Shown here: positions 7,096 through 17,700 of the stretch, piece after piece
Layout of the letters: each line of letters opens with the position of its first letter
Position numbering within the stretch: position 1 is the stretch's first letter
Source: Paenibacillus albus
GTDB lineage: Bacteria > Bacillota > Bacilli > Paenibacillales > Paenibacillaceae
Assembly (NCBI RefSeq): GCF_003952225.1
Contig: NZ_CP034437.1
Span: forward strand, 1,772,501-1,807,500
DNA length: 35,000 bases
Direction of reading: 5' to 3'
Position numbers and translations under genes: made by a program
The notes under the pieces: generated by a model
Database searches by the model: none
What the model saw: the letters and a program-made list of their open reading frames with translations, nothing else
What the model was told of the DNA's origin: nothing

Positions 7096-9135
7096 ATGTC
7101 TACTCGAAGATCTTTAATAACTAAAGAAATTGCCTCCCAGGCAGTTATAGATGCATTCAAAAAATTAAATCCTGCGGTCATGATCAAAAATCCGGTCATG
7201 TTCATCGTAGAGGTTGGTACGGTTATTACATTGCTTCTGTCCATCGCGCCAGACTTGTTCGGAGCGGATCATGTCGGCCGCGGATATGACATTGCTGTAT
7301 TCTTCATCCTGCTGTTCACCGTGCTATTCGGTAACTTTGCCGAGGCGCTTGCGGAAGGGCGAGGTAAGGCACAGGCCGATACGCTCAGACGAACGAAGTC
7401 GGAAACGATGGCGAAAGTGCTTCAGAAGGACGGCTCGACGAAGCAGGTTCCTTCTACGCAGCTGAAGAAAGGCGATATCGTTCGCGTCGACACCGGAGAA
7501 ATCATCCCGACGGACGGCGAGATCATTGAAGGTCTTGCGTCAATCGATGAGTCGGCGATTACCGGTGAATCAGCGCCTGTCATTAAGGAAGCCGGGGGAG
7601 ACTTCTCCTCCGTAACCGGCGGTACAAGAGTGGCGTCGGACTATATCATCATGAAAGTGATGACTGACCCGGGCGAGTCTTTCCTTGATCGCATGATCTC
7701 GCTCGTTGAAGGGGCGAAGCGGCAGAAGACGCCGAACGAAATTGCGCTGACGACGTTGCTTGCCGTCCTGACGATGATTTTCATTATTGTCATTATCACC
7801 ATGGTTCCGATGGCTAGCTACCTAAATGTCCATCTGGATATCGCAACGCTGATTGCGCTGCTGGTCTGCTTGATTCCAACAACAATTGGCGCCTTGCTAT
7901 CGGCAATCGGTATTGCAGGGATGGACCGGGTCACGCAGTTTAACGTGCTTGCTATGTCAGGGAAAGCGGTTGAAGCGGCGGGCGATATTGATACGCTTAT
8001 CTTGGATAAGACAGGTACGATTACGTACGGTAACCGGATGGCTGCTGAATTTACTCCTGTGAAAGGCGTTACGCAGCAGGAGATCACGTTCGTCGCGCTG
8101 CAATCGTCGGTGAAGGACGAGACGCCGGAGGGCCGCTCGATCGTCGAGCTGGCGAATAAACAAGGCGGAGTATGGGCGAATAAAGAATTTGAATCCGCAG
8201 AGATCATAGAGTTTACAGCGGAGACGCGCATGTCGGGCCTTGATCTGGACGGCGGTGTGAAGATTCGCAAAGGCGCCGTTGACGCGATTAAGAAATATGT
8301 ATCTGCAATAGGTGGCGTCATTCCGAATGATCTAGATGAGATTGCGAACCGGATTGCAAGAGCGGGTGGTACGCCGCTGGCTGTTGCGGCTGGCAGCCGA
8401 ATCGTTGGGGTTATCTATTTGAAGGATACCGTGAAACCAGGTCTGAAAGAGCGATTCGCTGAGCTTCGGGCAATGGGGATCAAGACAATCATGTGTACCG
8501 GTGACAATCCGCTCACGGCGGCTACCATTGCACTCGAAGCAGGCGTTGATGACTTCATCGCCGAAGCGAAGCCAGAGGATAAAATCGCTGCAATCAAGAA
8601 GGAGCAGCAGGAAGGCAAGCTCGTCGCGATGACCGGGGACGGAACGAACGATGCGCCGGCGCTCGCGCAAGCCGATGTTGGACTTGCGATGAACTCAGGT
8701 ACAATGGCGGCGAAGGAAGCGGCGAATATGATCGACCTTGATTCCGATCCGACGAAGCTGCTGTCCGTCGTGTCGATCGGCAAGCAACTGCTCATTACTC
8801 GCGGTGCGCTTACGACGTTCTCGATTGCCAATGACATCGCCAAATATTTTGCCATTATTCCCGCGATGTTTATTCTGGCGATGCCGCAGCTGCAGTCGAT
8901 GAACATTATGCATCTTGCTTCTCCGAAGTCGGCGATACTGTCCGCGCTGATCTTTAACGCGATCATTATTCCGCTCCTTATACCCATTGCGATGAAGGGC
9001 GTTAAATACCGGTCTTCTTCGGCTGACAGCCTGCTTACTCGCAATGTGCTTCTCTATGGTGTTGGCGGCGTCATTGTGCCTTTCGCGGGCATTAAAGTGA
9101 TTGACCTTATACTTCATGGGCTCAGTCTTGTATAG
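7096..9135 (+). CDS. kdpB: K+-transporting P-type ATPase subunit B
   Basis: KdpB hydrolyses ATP to drive K+ uptake through KdpA. It is a 679-residue, seven-helix P-type ATPase, close to the usual length. Visible motifs: TGES at 156-159 (actuator domain), DKTGT with phosphorylated Asp-304, and hinge motif TGDGTNDAP at 513-521. The CLIPTTIG segment in a membrane helix is also typical. Start: GAGGAGG sits 6-7 nt before the ATG at 7096, preferred over an in-frame TTG at 7081. The gene follows kdpA closely and leads into kdpC 12-18 nt later. Confidence 0.95.
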   Translation: MSTRRSLITKEIASQAVIDAFKKLNPAVMIKNPVMFIVEVGTVITLLLSIAPDLFGADHVGRGYDIAVFFILLFTVLFGNFAEALAEGRGKAQADTLRRTKSETMAKVLQKDGSTKQVPSTQLKKGDIVRVDTGEIIPTDGEIIEGLASIDESAITGESAPVIKEAGGDFSSVTGGTRVASDYIIMKVMTDPGESFLDRMISLVEGAKRQKTPNEIALTTLLAVLTMIFIIVIITMVPMASYLNVHLDIATLIALLVCLIPTTIGALLSAIGIAGMDRVTQFNVLAMSGKAVEAAGDIDTLILDKTGTITYGNRMAAEFTPVKGVTQQEITFVALQSSVKDETPEGRSIVELANKQGGVWANKEFESAEIIEFTAETRMSGLDLDGGVKIRKGAVDAIKKYVSAIGGVIPNDLDEIANRIARAGGTPLAVAAGSRIVGVIYLKDTVKPGLKERFAELRAMGIKTIMCTGDNPLTAATIALEAGVDDFIAEAKPEDKIAAIKKEQQEGKLVAMTGDGTNDAPALAQADVGLAMNSGTMAAKEAANMIDLDSDPTKLLSVVSIGKQLLITRGALTTFSIANDIAKYFAIIPAMFILAMPQLQSMNIMHLASPKSAILSALIFNAIIIPLLIPIAMKGVKYRSSSADSLLTRNVLLYGVGGVIVPFAGIKVIDLILHGLSLV

Positions 9136-9147
9136 GAAGGGGAACGA

Positions 9148-9720
9148 TTGACTATGAATGCAACACTTACCGCAATACGCGCATCCATTGTACTGATGCT
9201 GCTGTGCGGGCTCGTATATCCACTGGTGACGACCGGCGCTGCCGACATGCTGTTTCCTAAGCAAGCGAAAGGAAGTCTCGTTGAAGTGAACGGGCAGCCT
9301 GTCGGCTCGGAGCTAATCGCTCAGGACTTTGCGTCTCCGAAACTGTTCCATCCGAGAGCGTCGAACGCCAAATATGATCCGACCGCTTCGGCAGGCTCGA
9401 ACATGATGATCGCCAGCGAGGATTATGTGAAGTCGATTCAGGAGAAGATCGATGCGCTGCGCAAAGAAAACCCGAATCTAACCGACATTCCGGCTGATCT
9501 CGTTACAGTATCGGGCTCCGGCTTCGATCCGGACCTGTCGCCGGAAGGGGCGAAGGCGCAAGTGCCGCGAATCAGCACGGCGACCGGCATTAGCGAGCAG
9601 GATTTGAACGCTCTGGTCGATCGCGTAACGAAGAGCCGTCAGCTCGGCGTGTTCGGGGAACCGCGCGTGAATGTGCTTGAGATTAATCTGGAGATGCTGA
9701 AGATGGTGCAGAAGCCTTAG
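9148..9720 (+). CDS. kdpC: K+-transporting ATPase subunit C
   Basis: KdpC is the single-pass subunit that supports ATP affinity and assembly of the Kdp complex. The 190-residue protein has one N-terminal membrane helix (about 10-33, ending VYPLVTTGAADMLFP), then an extracytoplasmic domain with the family segments FHPRASNAKYDP, SGSGFDPDLSPEGA and GVFGEPRVNVLEIN. The start may be TTG 9148 (7 nt after AGGAAGG) or ATG 9154 (13 nt after); TTG has the better spacing. It is the last structural gene before the regulators. Confidence 0.93.
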   Translation: MTMNATLTAIRASIVLMLLCGLVYPLVTTGAADMLFPKQAKGSLVEVNGQPVGSELIAQDFASPKLFHPRASNAKYDPTASAGSNMMIASEDYVKSIQEKIDALRKENPNLTDIPADLVTVSGSGFDPDLSPEGAKAQVPRISTATGISEQDLNALVDRVTKSRQLGVFGEPRVNVLEINLEMLKMVQKP

Positions 9721-9729
9721 CGCAGTATT

Positions 9730-9754
9730 GCCGCCCCCACTAGACGGGGGTGGC
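9730..9754 (+). other. GC-rich hairpin between kdpC and the sensor genes
   Basis: A 9-bp stem GCCGCCCCC (9730-9738) / GGGGGTGGC (9746-9754) with one G-U pair and a seven-base loop. There is no T tract, so it is not a classic terminator. It starts 10 nt after the kdpC stop and lies just before the ribosome site of the next gene. It could slow transcription or protect the kdpFABC part of the mRNA from 3' decay. Confidence 0.5.
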
Positions 9755-9786
9755 TTTCGCGATGTTTGAGGGAGGGGGACGGATCG

Positions 9787-12120
9787 GTGGGCATGGACAG
9801 CTTTAAACGAAAATCGCCGGAAGAGATCTTGCTATCGATATCGAAGCTTCATCGCGGCACGTTGAAGGTATATATCGGTCCGGTTAGCGGATCAGGCAAA
9901 ACCTATCATATGCTTCGCGAAGGGCAGGCGCTTAAGAAACAGGGGATTGATGTCGTCATCTGCGCGGTATCTACGCTGCAGCGGCCGGAGACGGTAGAGC
10001 AGCTGGGTGATCTGGAGCGGGTGCCGAGCATTCACTGGTTCAAGGAAGGCGCGGAGCAGAAGGACCTGAACCTCGAAGCGCTGCTGGAGCGCAATCCGGA
10101 GGTCGTTCTTGTAGACGCGCTGGCGCATCATAACAGTCCGGACGCGATGTTCAAGACGAGGCTGGAAGATATCCAGTATCTGCTCGCCCATCATATCAGC
10201 GTCATTACAACCGTTAACGTATATGAGCTGGAAGGCTATACAGAGCTTGCCCAGAAGCTGACTGGCATTGCGCCAGAATGCACGCTCCCTGCAGATACGC
10301 TGGAGTTAGCGGATGAAGTCCGTCTCATCGACGTGACGCCGGAGACGATTCTGAATCGGCTGGCAGAGGGTCATCTGCGCGGCAATAAGGACGCAGCATT
10401 GTTCAAGCGCGGCAACCTTGGCGTATTGCGTGAGCTGGCTCTTCGGGTTGTGGCGGAGGATGTGAATGTATCGCTGAACGAGCATCGCGAGGAGCTTGGG
10501 CTGGTCGGTCCGTCCGGTGCGGCGGAGCGTATTCTGGTGACGACGCAGTATCATTGGAATGGTTCCATCTATGTGCGAAGAGGACAGCAAATTGCCAAAC
10601 GGTTGAACGGTGAACTATTGGTCGTGACTTATCGGGATTTCCGGAGGTCGCTGTCGAAGGAAGAGGCTGCTTTTCGCAGGAGCATGGTGAAGCTCGTGGA
10701 GAAGGTTGGAGGCGGGTTCGAGGAGCTGCCTTTCCCGGGCCGAAGGCGCATCCCGCATATCCTGATGGCTTATGCTGCACAGCATCATATCACGCGCATC
10801 GTGATGGGCCATTCCAAACAAACGAGGTGGCAGGAGCTTTGGCAGGGCTCTGTCGTCAATAAGCTGCTGCGCATGGCAAGGAACATGGATTTGTTTCTTG
10901 TTGCTGATTCGGCTGCACATGCCGATGGGCGAGTACTGCCTGCGCAGCTGTCATCGTCAAAAGAGAAGCAGAAGTATCGGCGGATGAGCTCGGAGGAAAT
11001 GGAAGAGCGTATCGGCCATATGCGGCGCGGCAAGTTCAAGGTGTACATTGGAGCGGCGCCCGGCGTAGGCAAGACTTATATGATGCTGCGTGACGGGAAT
11101 GATCTGCTGAAGAAAGGAATCGACGTGCAGATCGGGCTGCTGGAAACACATAATCGGATGGAAACACAGCAGCAGATCGGCAGCTTGCCAATCATCGAGC
11201 GGAAGAGGACGGGGTATCAAAATGTTCAGCTCGAGGAGATGGATACGGAAGCGATTATTCGGAGCCGTCCGGAAGTCGTGCTCGTCGATGAGCTTGCGCA
11301 CACGAATGTGCCGGGGAGCAAGAACAAGAAGCGGTATGAGGATGTGCTCGAAATTCTCGAAGCAGGCATATCCGTTATTACGACTGTCAACGTGCAGCAT
11401 CTAGAGAGTTTGAATGATGCCGTTGAACAGATAACGGGCATTCGGGTCCGAGAGACCGTACCGGACCATATTCTTCAGCTTGCCGATGAGGTGCAGCTGA
11501 TTGACGTAGCGCCGGAGGCGCTGCAAAGGCGGATGCGAGAGGGCAAAATCTACGCCAATGCAAAGATTGATCAGGCGCTGAGCAACTTCTTCAAGACAGG
11601 CAATCTCATTGCGCTCCGTGAGCTGGCTCTTCGCGAAATCGCTGACGATGTTGACGAGCGTTTGGAATCACTAGAGCGAACGAGCTCGCTGCGCGGTCCT
11701 TGGCGGCGGCAGGAAGTGATTTTTATATGCGTGAACAGTACGCCGTATGCCGAACGGTTAATAAGACGCGGATTCCGTACGGCATATCGGATGAAGGCTG
11801 CTTGGTATGTCAATTATGTGCAGGTTGAAGAGGATCTGTCCGCGGAGCTGAAGCAGCGGCTCGAGTCGCTTGAGAAGCTTACCGTGCGCTTAGGGGGCAA
11901 ATTTATCGTCCATCAAGCTCTGGGCGATTATAAGCAAATTGCGCAAGTGCTTGCCGCGAAAGCGGGCGAGCTCGGTGCTACTCAGCTCGTGATCGGTCAG
12001 TCGAAGCAGACGCTGTGGGAGCGATTGTCCAGAGGCTCTGTCGTGAGCAAGCTGATTCGGCGGACGCGTCATCTGGATGTGCTGATCGTGGCAGATTTTG
12101 ATCCGAGTATCGCGCTATAA
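9787..12120 (+). CDS. Kinase-less KdpD sensor protein with duplicated KdpD-USP module
   Basis: This soluble protein of about 777 residues carries the KdpD input module twice and no kinase. Copy 1: KdpD domain (about 25-235) with P-loop GPVSGSGKT (31-39) and Walker B region VVLVDALAHHN (106-116), then a UspA-like domain (about 248-375). Copy 2: KdpD domain (about 415-625) with GAAPGVGKT (422-430) and VVLVDELAHTN (497-507), then a second UspA-like domain (about 642-770). Copy 2 matches canonical KdpD; copy 1 has Ala for the Walker B Glu and Ser for the P-loop Pro. Start: GGGAGGGGG precedes GTG 9787 by 7 nt; ATG 9793 and TTG 9766 are alternatives. The missing kinase is the next gene. It probably senses ATP, K+ or c-di-AMP and docks on that kinase, but this is inference. 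Confidence 0.88.
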   Translation: MGMDSFKRKSPEEILLSISKLHRGTLKVYIGPVSGSGKTYHMLREGQALKKQGIDVVICAVSTLQRPETVEQLGDLERVPSIHWFKEGAEQKDLNLEALLERNPEVVLVDALAHHNSPDAMFKTRLEDIQYLLAHHISVITTVNVYELEGYTELAQKLTGIAPECTLPADTLELADEVRLIDVTPETILNRLAEGHLRGNKDAALFKRGNLGVLRELALRVVAEDVNVSLNEHREELGLVGPSGAAERILVTTQYHWNGSIYVRRGQQIAKRLNGELLVVTYRDFRRSLSKEEAAFRRSMVKLVEKVGGGFEELPFPGRRRIPHILMAYAAQHHITRIVMGHSKQTRWQELWQGSVVNKLLRMARNMDLFLVADSAAHADGRVLPAQLSSSKEKQKYRRMSSEEMEERIGHMRRGKFKVYIGAAPGVGKTYMMLRDGNDLLKKGIDVQIGLLETHNRMETQQQIGSLPIIERKRTGYQNVQLEEMDTEAIIRSRPEVVLVDELAHTNVPGSKNKKRYEDVLEILEAGISVITTVNVQHLESLNDAVEQITGIRVRETVPDHILQLADEVQLIDVAPEALQRRMREGKIYANAKIDQALSNFFKTGNLIALRELALREIADDVDERLESLERTSSLRGPWRRQEVIFICVNSTPYAERLIRRGFRTAYRMKAAWYVNYVQVEEDLSAELKQRLESLEKLTVRLGGKFIVHQALGDYKQIAQVLAAKAGELGATQLVIGQSKQTLWERLSRGSVVSKLIRRTRHLDVLIVADFDPSIAL

Positions 12121-12159
12121 TAGAATGAATCGTAGATGTGAGTTGAGTTGTGGGATGTG

Positions 12160-13770
12160 ATGAGATTGGACGCAGCGCGGGGAAAAGGACGGGGCGCGCA
12201 TGGTGTGCTGCCGTGGACCTGGTTGCCGTATGTTTCTGTAACGGTTACCGTTGTTCTGCTGACCATGCTGCTGCATGCGGTGGGGCTAGGCTATGATCGG
12301 GTCAATATTGTGTTGCTATACTTGTTTCCGGTGCTGTTCAGCGCCGTTTATTGGGGAATTGGGCCTTCCTTCTATACAGCGGCCATCAGCGTAATGGCCT
12401 TCGATTTCTTCTTCGTGCCGCCTTTCTTCAGCTTCTCAGTGGATGATCTGCGGTACTTGTTCTCCTTCTTCGTTTATTTAGCGGTGGCGGCGCTGACCGC
12501 GACGCTTGCGGCGAGACTGAAGCAGCAGCTTCGTTACGCACGGCAGCGCGAGGCGCATACAGCATCGCTCTATACGCTCAGCCGGCAGATGACGGCCATA
12601 TCGGATCTGCAGACGCTGCTTGAGAATGTGTGCAAGCAAGTGTCGGTGACGTTGGATGCAGCTCAGGTGGTGATCTATCTGCCCGGCGGCAGCGGGGAGC
12701 AGGAACGGGAGCTGCAATTGACGGCGGCCTCCTCGAGCACTTCCGAATGGGGGAGCGGAGAGTCCGAGATGGTTATCGCGCGATGGGTGTTCGGGCATGG
12801 CGAGATGGCGGGCAAGGGCTCCGGCACATTGCGGGAATATTCCGGACTATACGTGCCTCTGCGTACAGAGGAGCGCATGTATGGCGTGCTTGCTGTCCTT
12901 GGGCAGAACGAGCATGAAGCGATATTCACAGCGGAGATTAAAAGATTGCTTGAGGCGTTCGGCAGCCTGACGGCTACGGCCATCGCCCGCGTGAAGCTCG
13001 GGGAGGAAGCGAAGCTCGCGCATTTGACTGCGGAGTCGGAGCGGCTGCGAACCGCGCTGCTCGACTCGGTGTCGCATGAGCTGCGCACGCCGCTTGCGAC
13101 GATTATTGGCTCCGCGACGGGCCTTATTGAAGGGGAGCAGATCTTTAGCTCCGCAGATCGGCTAGAGCTGTTGGCTACAATTCGCGAGGGCTCGCTGAGG
13201 ATGAATCGGCTCGTAACGAACCTGCTTGGCATGGTGAAGCTGGAGAGCGGCATGCTCCGTCTGCGCTCAACCCTTTGCGATATCGAAGATATGCTAGGGG
13301 TTGTACTGGCGCAAGTGAAGGGTTATCAGCAGCAGCGGCAGATTGTTGTTCGGCTGCCGGAGCGGGTGCCCTATTTTGCCGGGGATGAGGTGCTTCTTGA
13401 GCAGGTGCTTGTGAATGTACTGAGCAATGCGATTAAATACTCGCCAGATGGCAGTGAGATCGTGGTTGCCGTGCAAGAGGATGAGGCGAACCGGCAGGTA
13501 ATCATTACGGTGGCAGATGAGGGACCCGGTATCGCGGAGGGCGAGCGGGAGCAGATATTCGAGAAGTTCTACCGCAGCAGCGCGACAAGTCATGTGACGG
13601 GAACGGGGCTCGGGCTTGCGATCTGCAAAGGCATCGTGGAAGCGCATGGCGGCACGATTGCCGCTGTTGAGCCTCAGAATAGGCGTGGAGCTGTGATTCG
13701 TATTGCTCTTCCGATAGGCGATCGGCAGTATGTGACGGGGGAAGATGAAGGAGGAAGTGAACGCATATGA
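12160..13770 (+). CDS. kdpD: KdpD-type membrane histidine kinase (C-terminal half of KdpD)
   Basis: About 536 residues, corresponding to the second half of classical KdpD. Four closely packed membrane helices of the DUF4118 type (about 24-120, with the FDFFFVPPFFSFSV segment typical of KdpD) are followed by a GAF-like domain (about 140-280), HisKA with SVSHELRTP and phospho-acceptor His-306, and HATPase with N-box NVLSNAIKYSPDG, DEGPGI and GTGLGLAIC. It would phosphorylate KdpE, whose gene overlaps its stop by ATGA. Start is uncertain: ATG 12160 is chosen; TTG 12148 is also in frame and neither has a strong ribosome site. It lies 39 nt after the split input protein, so the two probably form one sensor. 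Confidence 0.9.
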   Translation: MRLDAARGKGRGAHGVLPWTWLPYVSVTVTVVLLTMLLHAVGLGYDRVNIVLLYLFPVLFSAVYWGIGPSFYTAAISVMAFDFFFVPPFFSFSVDDLRYLFSFFVYLAVAALTATLAARLKQQLRYARQREAHTASLYTLSRQMTAISDLQTLLENVCKQVSVTLDAAQVVIYLPGGSGEQERELQLTAASSSTSEWGSGESEMVIARWVFGHGEMAGKGSGTLREYSGLYVPLRTEERMYGVLAVLGQNEHEAIFTAEIKRLLEAFGSLTATAIARVKLGEEAKLAHLTAESERLRTALLDSVSHELRTPLATIIGSATGLIEGEQIFSSADRLELLATIREGSLRMNRLVTNLLGMVKLESGMLRLRSTLCDIEDMLGVVLAQVKGYQQQRQIVVRLPERVPYFAGDEVLLEQVLVNVLSNAIKYSPDGSEIVVAVQEDEANRQVIITVADEGPGIAEGEREQIFEKFYRSSATSHVTGTGLGLAICKGIVEAHGGTIAAVEPQNRRGAVIRIALPIGDRQYVTGEDEGGSERI

Positions 13771-14471
13771 CAGCGACAGGTGGAAGCGGCGCGCGTATCT
13801 TAGTGATTGATGACGAACCGCAAATTGTGAAGCTGCTTCGGGTAACGCTGCAGGCGCATCACTTCGAGGTGCATGAAGCGGTGAACGGGGAGACGGGCGT
13901 CTATCAAGCCAGCATCGTCCATCCCGATCTTATTGTGCTGGATCTGGGGCTGCCGGATATATCCGGCATGGACGTGCTGCGGCGGGTACGCGAATGGTCG
14001 CGTGTTCCGATTATCGTGCTGACGGCGAAGGAGCGGGAAGACGATAAGATCGCTGCGCTCGACAGCGGCGCAGACGATTATATGACGAAGCCGTTCGGCA
14101 TGGGCGAGCTGCTTGCCCGCATTCGCGTTGCGCTTCGGCATGTGGCGAGCTCGGCGAACGAGCCGATTCTGCAGCTCGGCGGCTTGAAGCTCGATCTGGC
14201 GCAGCGGCTTGTGGAGCTGGATGGCAATCGCGTGAAGCTGACGCCGACAGAGTACGATCTGCTCAAGGTGCTTGCATCGAACGCTGGCAAAGTAATCACT
14301 CAGCGCCAGCTGCTGCAGCAGGTGTGGGGCGGCCATCATCATGAATCCGACAGCCACTACCTGCGCATCTACATCGGCCATCTCCGCAAGAAGCTGGAGG
14401 AGGACCCGACGCGGCCGAAGTTTATTGAGACGGAGCCGGGGATTGGGTACCGGTTTATGCTGCAGGATTAG
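13767..14471 (+). CDS. kdpE: Response regulator KdpE (OmpR/PhoB family)
   Basis: A 234-residue DNA-binding regulator. The receiver domain has the acidic pair D15/D16, phospho-acceptor Asp-59 in IVLDLGLPD, and Lys-108 in YMTKPFG. The C-terminal winged helix (about 130-232) contains LTPTEYDLLKVLASNAGKVITQ in two parts and the family ending ETEPGIGYRF. The ATG overlaps the kinase stop by four bases (ATGA), so translation is coupled. Its likely targets are the two operator blocks at 4579 and 5077. It ends the kdp unit before a strong terminator. Confidence 0.94.
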   Translation: MTATGGSGARILVIDDEPQIVKLLRVTLQAHHFEVHEAVNGETGVYQASIVHPDLIVLDLGLPDISGMDVLRRVREWSRVPIIVLTAKEREDDKIAALDSGADDYMTKPFGMGELLARIRVALRHVASSANEPILQLGGLKLDLAQRLVELDGNRVKLTPTEYDLLKVLASNAGKVITQRQLLQQVWGGHHHESDSHYLRIYIGHLRKKLEEDPTRPKFIETEPGIGYRFMLQD

Positions 14472-14489
14472 TGAGCGCTCTGAAGCCTT

Positions 14490-14523
14490 AACCTTGATTG
14501 TTCGACGGCAATCAAGGTTTTTT
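14490..14523 (+). terminator. Rho-independent terminator of the kdp operon
   Basis: An 11-bp perfect stem AACCTTGATTG / CAATCAAGGTT (up to 14519) with an eight-base loop is followed by a T run to 14523. It begins 18 nt after the kdpE stop. Confidence 0.92.
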
Positions 14524-14734
14524 GCGCTGCTTGCGAAATAGGAGAAGTTGTTTAACTTTTTAGCGAAACTTTACTAGAATGCTATAGCAGAAATGATTGG
14601 AAAATGCTATGTTATCTGCACTAGCATCTTCAGCAATCGACAACCGCATATGGGCAGGACAAGCAGCGACTCTGACATCTTGATCTTCATCACGGAATTC
14701 TTTGTTTATCTTGAAGAATGAGGAGATGGAAGTA

Positions 14735-17700
14735 TTGAAGAAGACGTTGAAACAAGCGGCAACTCTCGCTTTGACCGCTGCGCTCACACTTGCCTTGACG
14801 CCGCTGCATGGCACGGCCAGCGCAGCAAGCAAGCTAGGCACGGTGGAGAATAAGCATTTAGCCGCAAAGCTTCATTCGCAGCAACAGCAGCAATTGCAGT
14901 CTTTGTCCAGCCAAAGCAAATCACTAAAGCCCGCCTATATTTCTCCCAAATTGAACTTATCCTCGAATGCTACGGTGAAAGTCATCGTCCAGCTGAGCGC
15001 ACAGCCGACCTCCGTAGGACGGTTCGCCGCAAGTCAAGGCAATCGCGCTTTTGCAGCAGAATCCACTGAATCCTCTATTAGCTCGCAACAGACAACCGTT
15101 CTAAACGCCGCGAAAGCGAAAGGCATTAACCTCACAGTCAATTATCAGTTCAGTACAGTGTTGAATGGCATGGAAGTATCAGTTCCAGCGAACAAAATAG
15201 CCGAATTAGCCAAAATTCCAGGCGTTGTTTCCGTCTATGAGAATCGCACTTATCATGCTATCCCTGATCTCGCCGCAGATGCTAGCGATCCGCTTAACTT
15301 CGAGATCGACCCGATTGCTCAGATCGGCGCTGATCAAGCATGGGCCATGGGCTATACCGGCCGCGGGCTAAAGGTTGGCGTAATCGATACCGGTGTCGAT
15401 TACTTGCACCCGGATCTGGCAGGGAACTATGCAGGCGGCTATGACTCTTATTTTGGCGATGATGATCCGTACGAGGAAGGTCCAATTTCAAAGGAAGACG
15501 ATCCCTATGGCAAAGGCTTCGCAGGAACGAGTCACGGTACGCACGTATCCGGTACGATTGCCGGCAGTGCCTCCAATCCAACCTCCGACATTGTGCAGAA
15601 AGGTATCGCTTACGAATCCGAACTCCATGTGTACAAAGTGCTTGGCCGTGATCCGGCAACTGGCGAGGCTTCCGGCTCCTCCGCTCAAGTCATTGACGGC
15701 ATTGAGCACGCTGTAAAGGATGGCATGGATGTCATCAACTTATCGCTTGGCTCCGACGCTGAGAAGGATCCTAATTCTCCGGATGCGATTGCCATCAACA
15801 ATGCGGTGCTCGCAGGCGTGACGGCAGTTATTGCGAACGGGAATGCAGCCACGGATGGCCCTTACTATTACTCCATGGGCTCTCCGGCCTCTTCTCAGCT
15901 TGCGATCTCGGTTGGAGCCGTCACCAGCACCGAGAATCATTACACTGCGACCGTAACGAGCTCACTCGGCTCACTCGATTCCGAGCTTACATATCCTTTG
16001 AACGTCATGGGCTGGACCACAGGTCAAGACAGCGATTTTGCCAGCTTGATGGGGGCTGATCCGATTGAAGGCGTGTATGTTGGCCTCGGTAAAGATTCCG
16101 ATTACGTAGGCAAAGACTTAACAGACAAGATTGCCTTTATTTCACGAGGGGACATCGCTTTCGTAGATAAAATTGCAATTGCGAAGCAGGCAGGCGCGAA
16201 AGCGGCCGTTATCTTCAACGGTAACTCCATCGGTACGGAGGAGAATGCGATTCCAGACTTATCGGATTCGATTCCAGGCAGAGATGGAGCGATCGATGTA
16301 TTCCTCAGCAACAGCTACGACTTATTGCCGACGTTCGATATGGAAGGTCAAGCTGGACGCGCATTGGCTAGAGCCTTACAAGCTTCGCCGGATTCACCGC
16401 TGACCTTCGCTTTTGGCTCCGATTATCCGCAGACGGTCGTTGCTGGTGATCATATGGCGGACTTCTCATCGCGAGGCCCTTCATCCGATGGCAGCTTCGG
16501 CATTAAGCCGGACGTGGTAGCACCGGGCGTCAATATCATGTCGACATGGCCGAAGTATAAGCAATTCAATTCGGATGCTACCTATGATCAAGCCTACAAC
16601 CGAATTTCCGGTACTTCGATGGCGACGCCGCATATCGCAGGTCTGGCACTGCTAATTAAGCAAGCGCATCCGAATTGGACGCCGTTCGATATTCGTGCAG
16701 CACTCGCGAATACCGCGGATGAAATTACGGATGAGGATGGCGTGCAGTACGATGTCTACTCGCAAGGGGCAGGACGTGCGAATGTCGTGAATGCGATTAA
16801 GACGGAATCGCTGCTGCAGTCGATTGATCCGCTTACGATTTTGGACAAAAACCTGCAGCCTCAGCAAGTGACGAACTTTAACGACAATGCGAGCTTCGGA
16901 CTGATGGCTCCTGGTGAGGATGCGAAGGAGGAATTCCTCCAACTGAAGAATACAGGCAGCGCCGCGGCGACGTATACCGCTTCCGTTGTAATGCATCCGA
17001 ACGTTACTTCAGATCCGTCGCACCCGGTTCCGACTCCAGACATCAATGACATTGAGGCTAGGCTTCTCATGCTGGATGATAACGACACGATTACAGCCGC
17101 CGCTCACACGGATGAGCAGTTTGTACTGCAGATTAAGCCAAGCGACACGGCAGCTCCCGGTGTCTACGAAGGAGAAGTTCGCCTTCAAAGCGAAGGCAAA
17201 CCGGATCTTCATATCCCATTCTCGGTACATGTTGGAGATGAGCAGGAGGCAACAGGCTTCGGCGTGCAAAATATGCAATTGTCGAACACCATCATCTCGC
17301 CGGATGGAGATGGCGTGAACGATACGACTGACCTCTCCTTTGATTTGACCGCAACGGATGCGAACTATATGGAAGTAAATGTAATTGGGCTTGATGACCA
17401 ATTGATCGGCAACATGGCTGTGCTAGGCATTCTGGACGAAGATGAAAACCTTGTTACGCTTGATCCGCAAAATGTTACGGTTACACTGGACGGCAGCTAT
17501 ACGGACGATGATCAGGATAAGGATGGCAATTACATTCTAAAGCAACTGACAGCAGGTACTTACAAGATTGAAGTGATAGCTGCTAACCTTGTGGTAGTAG
17601 ATGGAGAAACTGTTGCAAAATCTGTTTATTCGGCTTACAAAACATTCGGTGTCTCCGACCCGCAAGTGGACCAAATTGTGCAGCAAGCAAAGGACCATTT

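Noticed and set aside
10450..11950. c-di-AMP binding motif in the UspA-like domains of the KdpD protein
   Set aside because: The SxS and FTAxY residues described for staphylococcal KdpD are not evident in either copy, so binding cannot be claimed.
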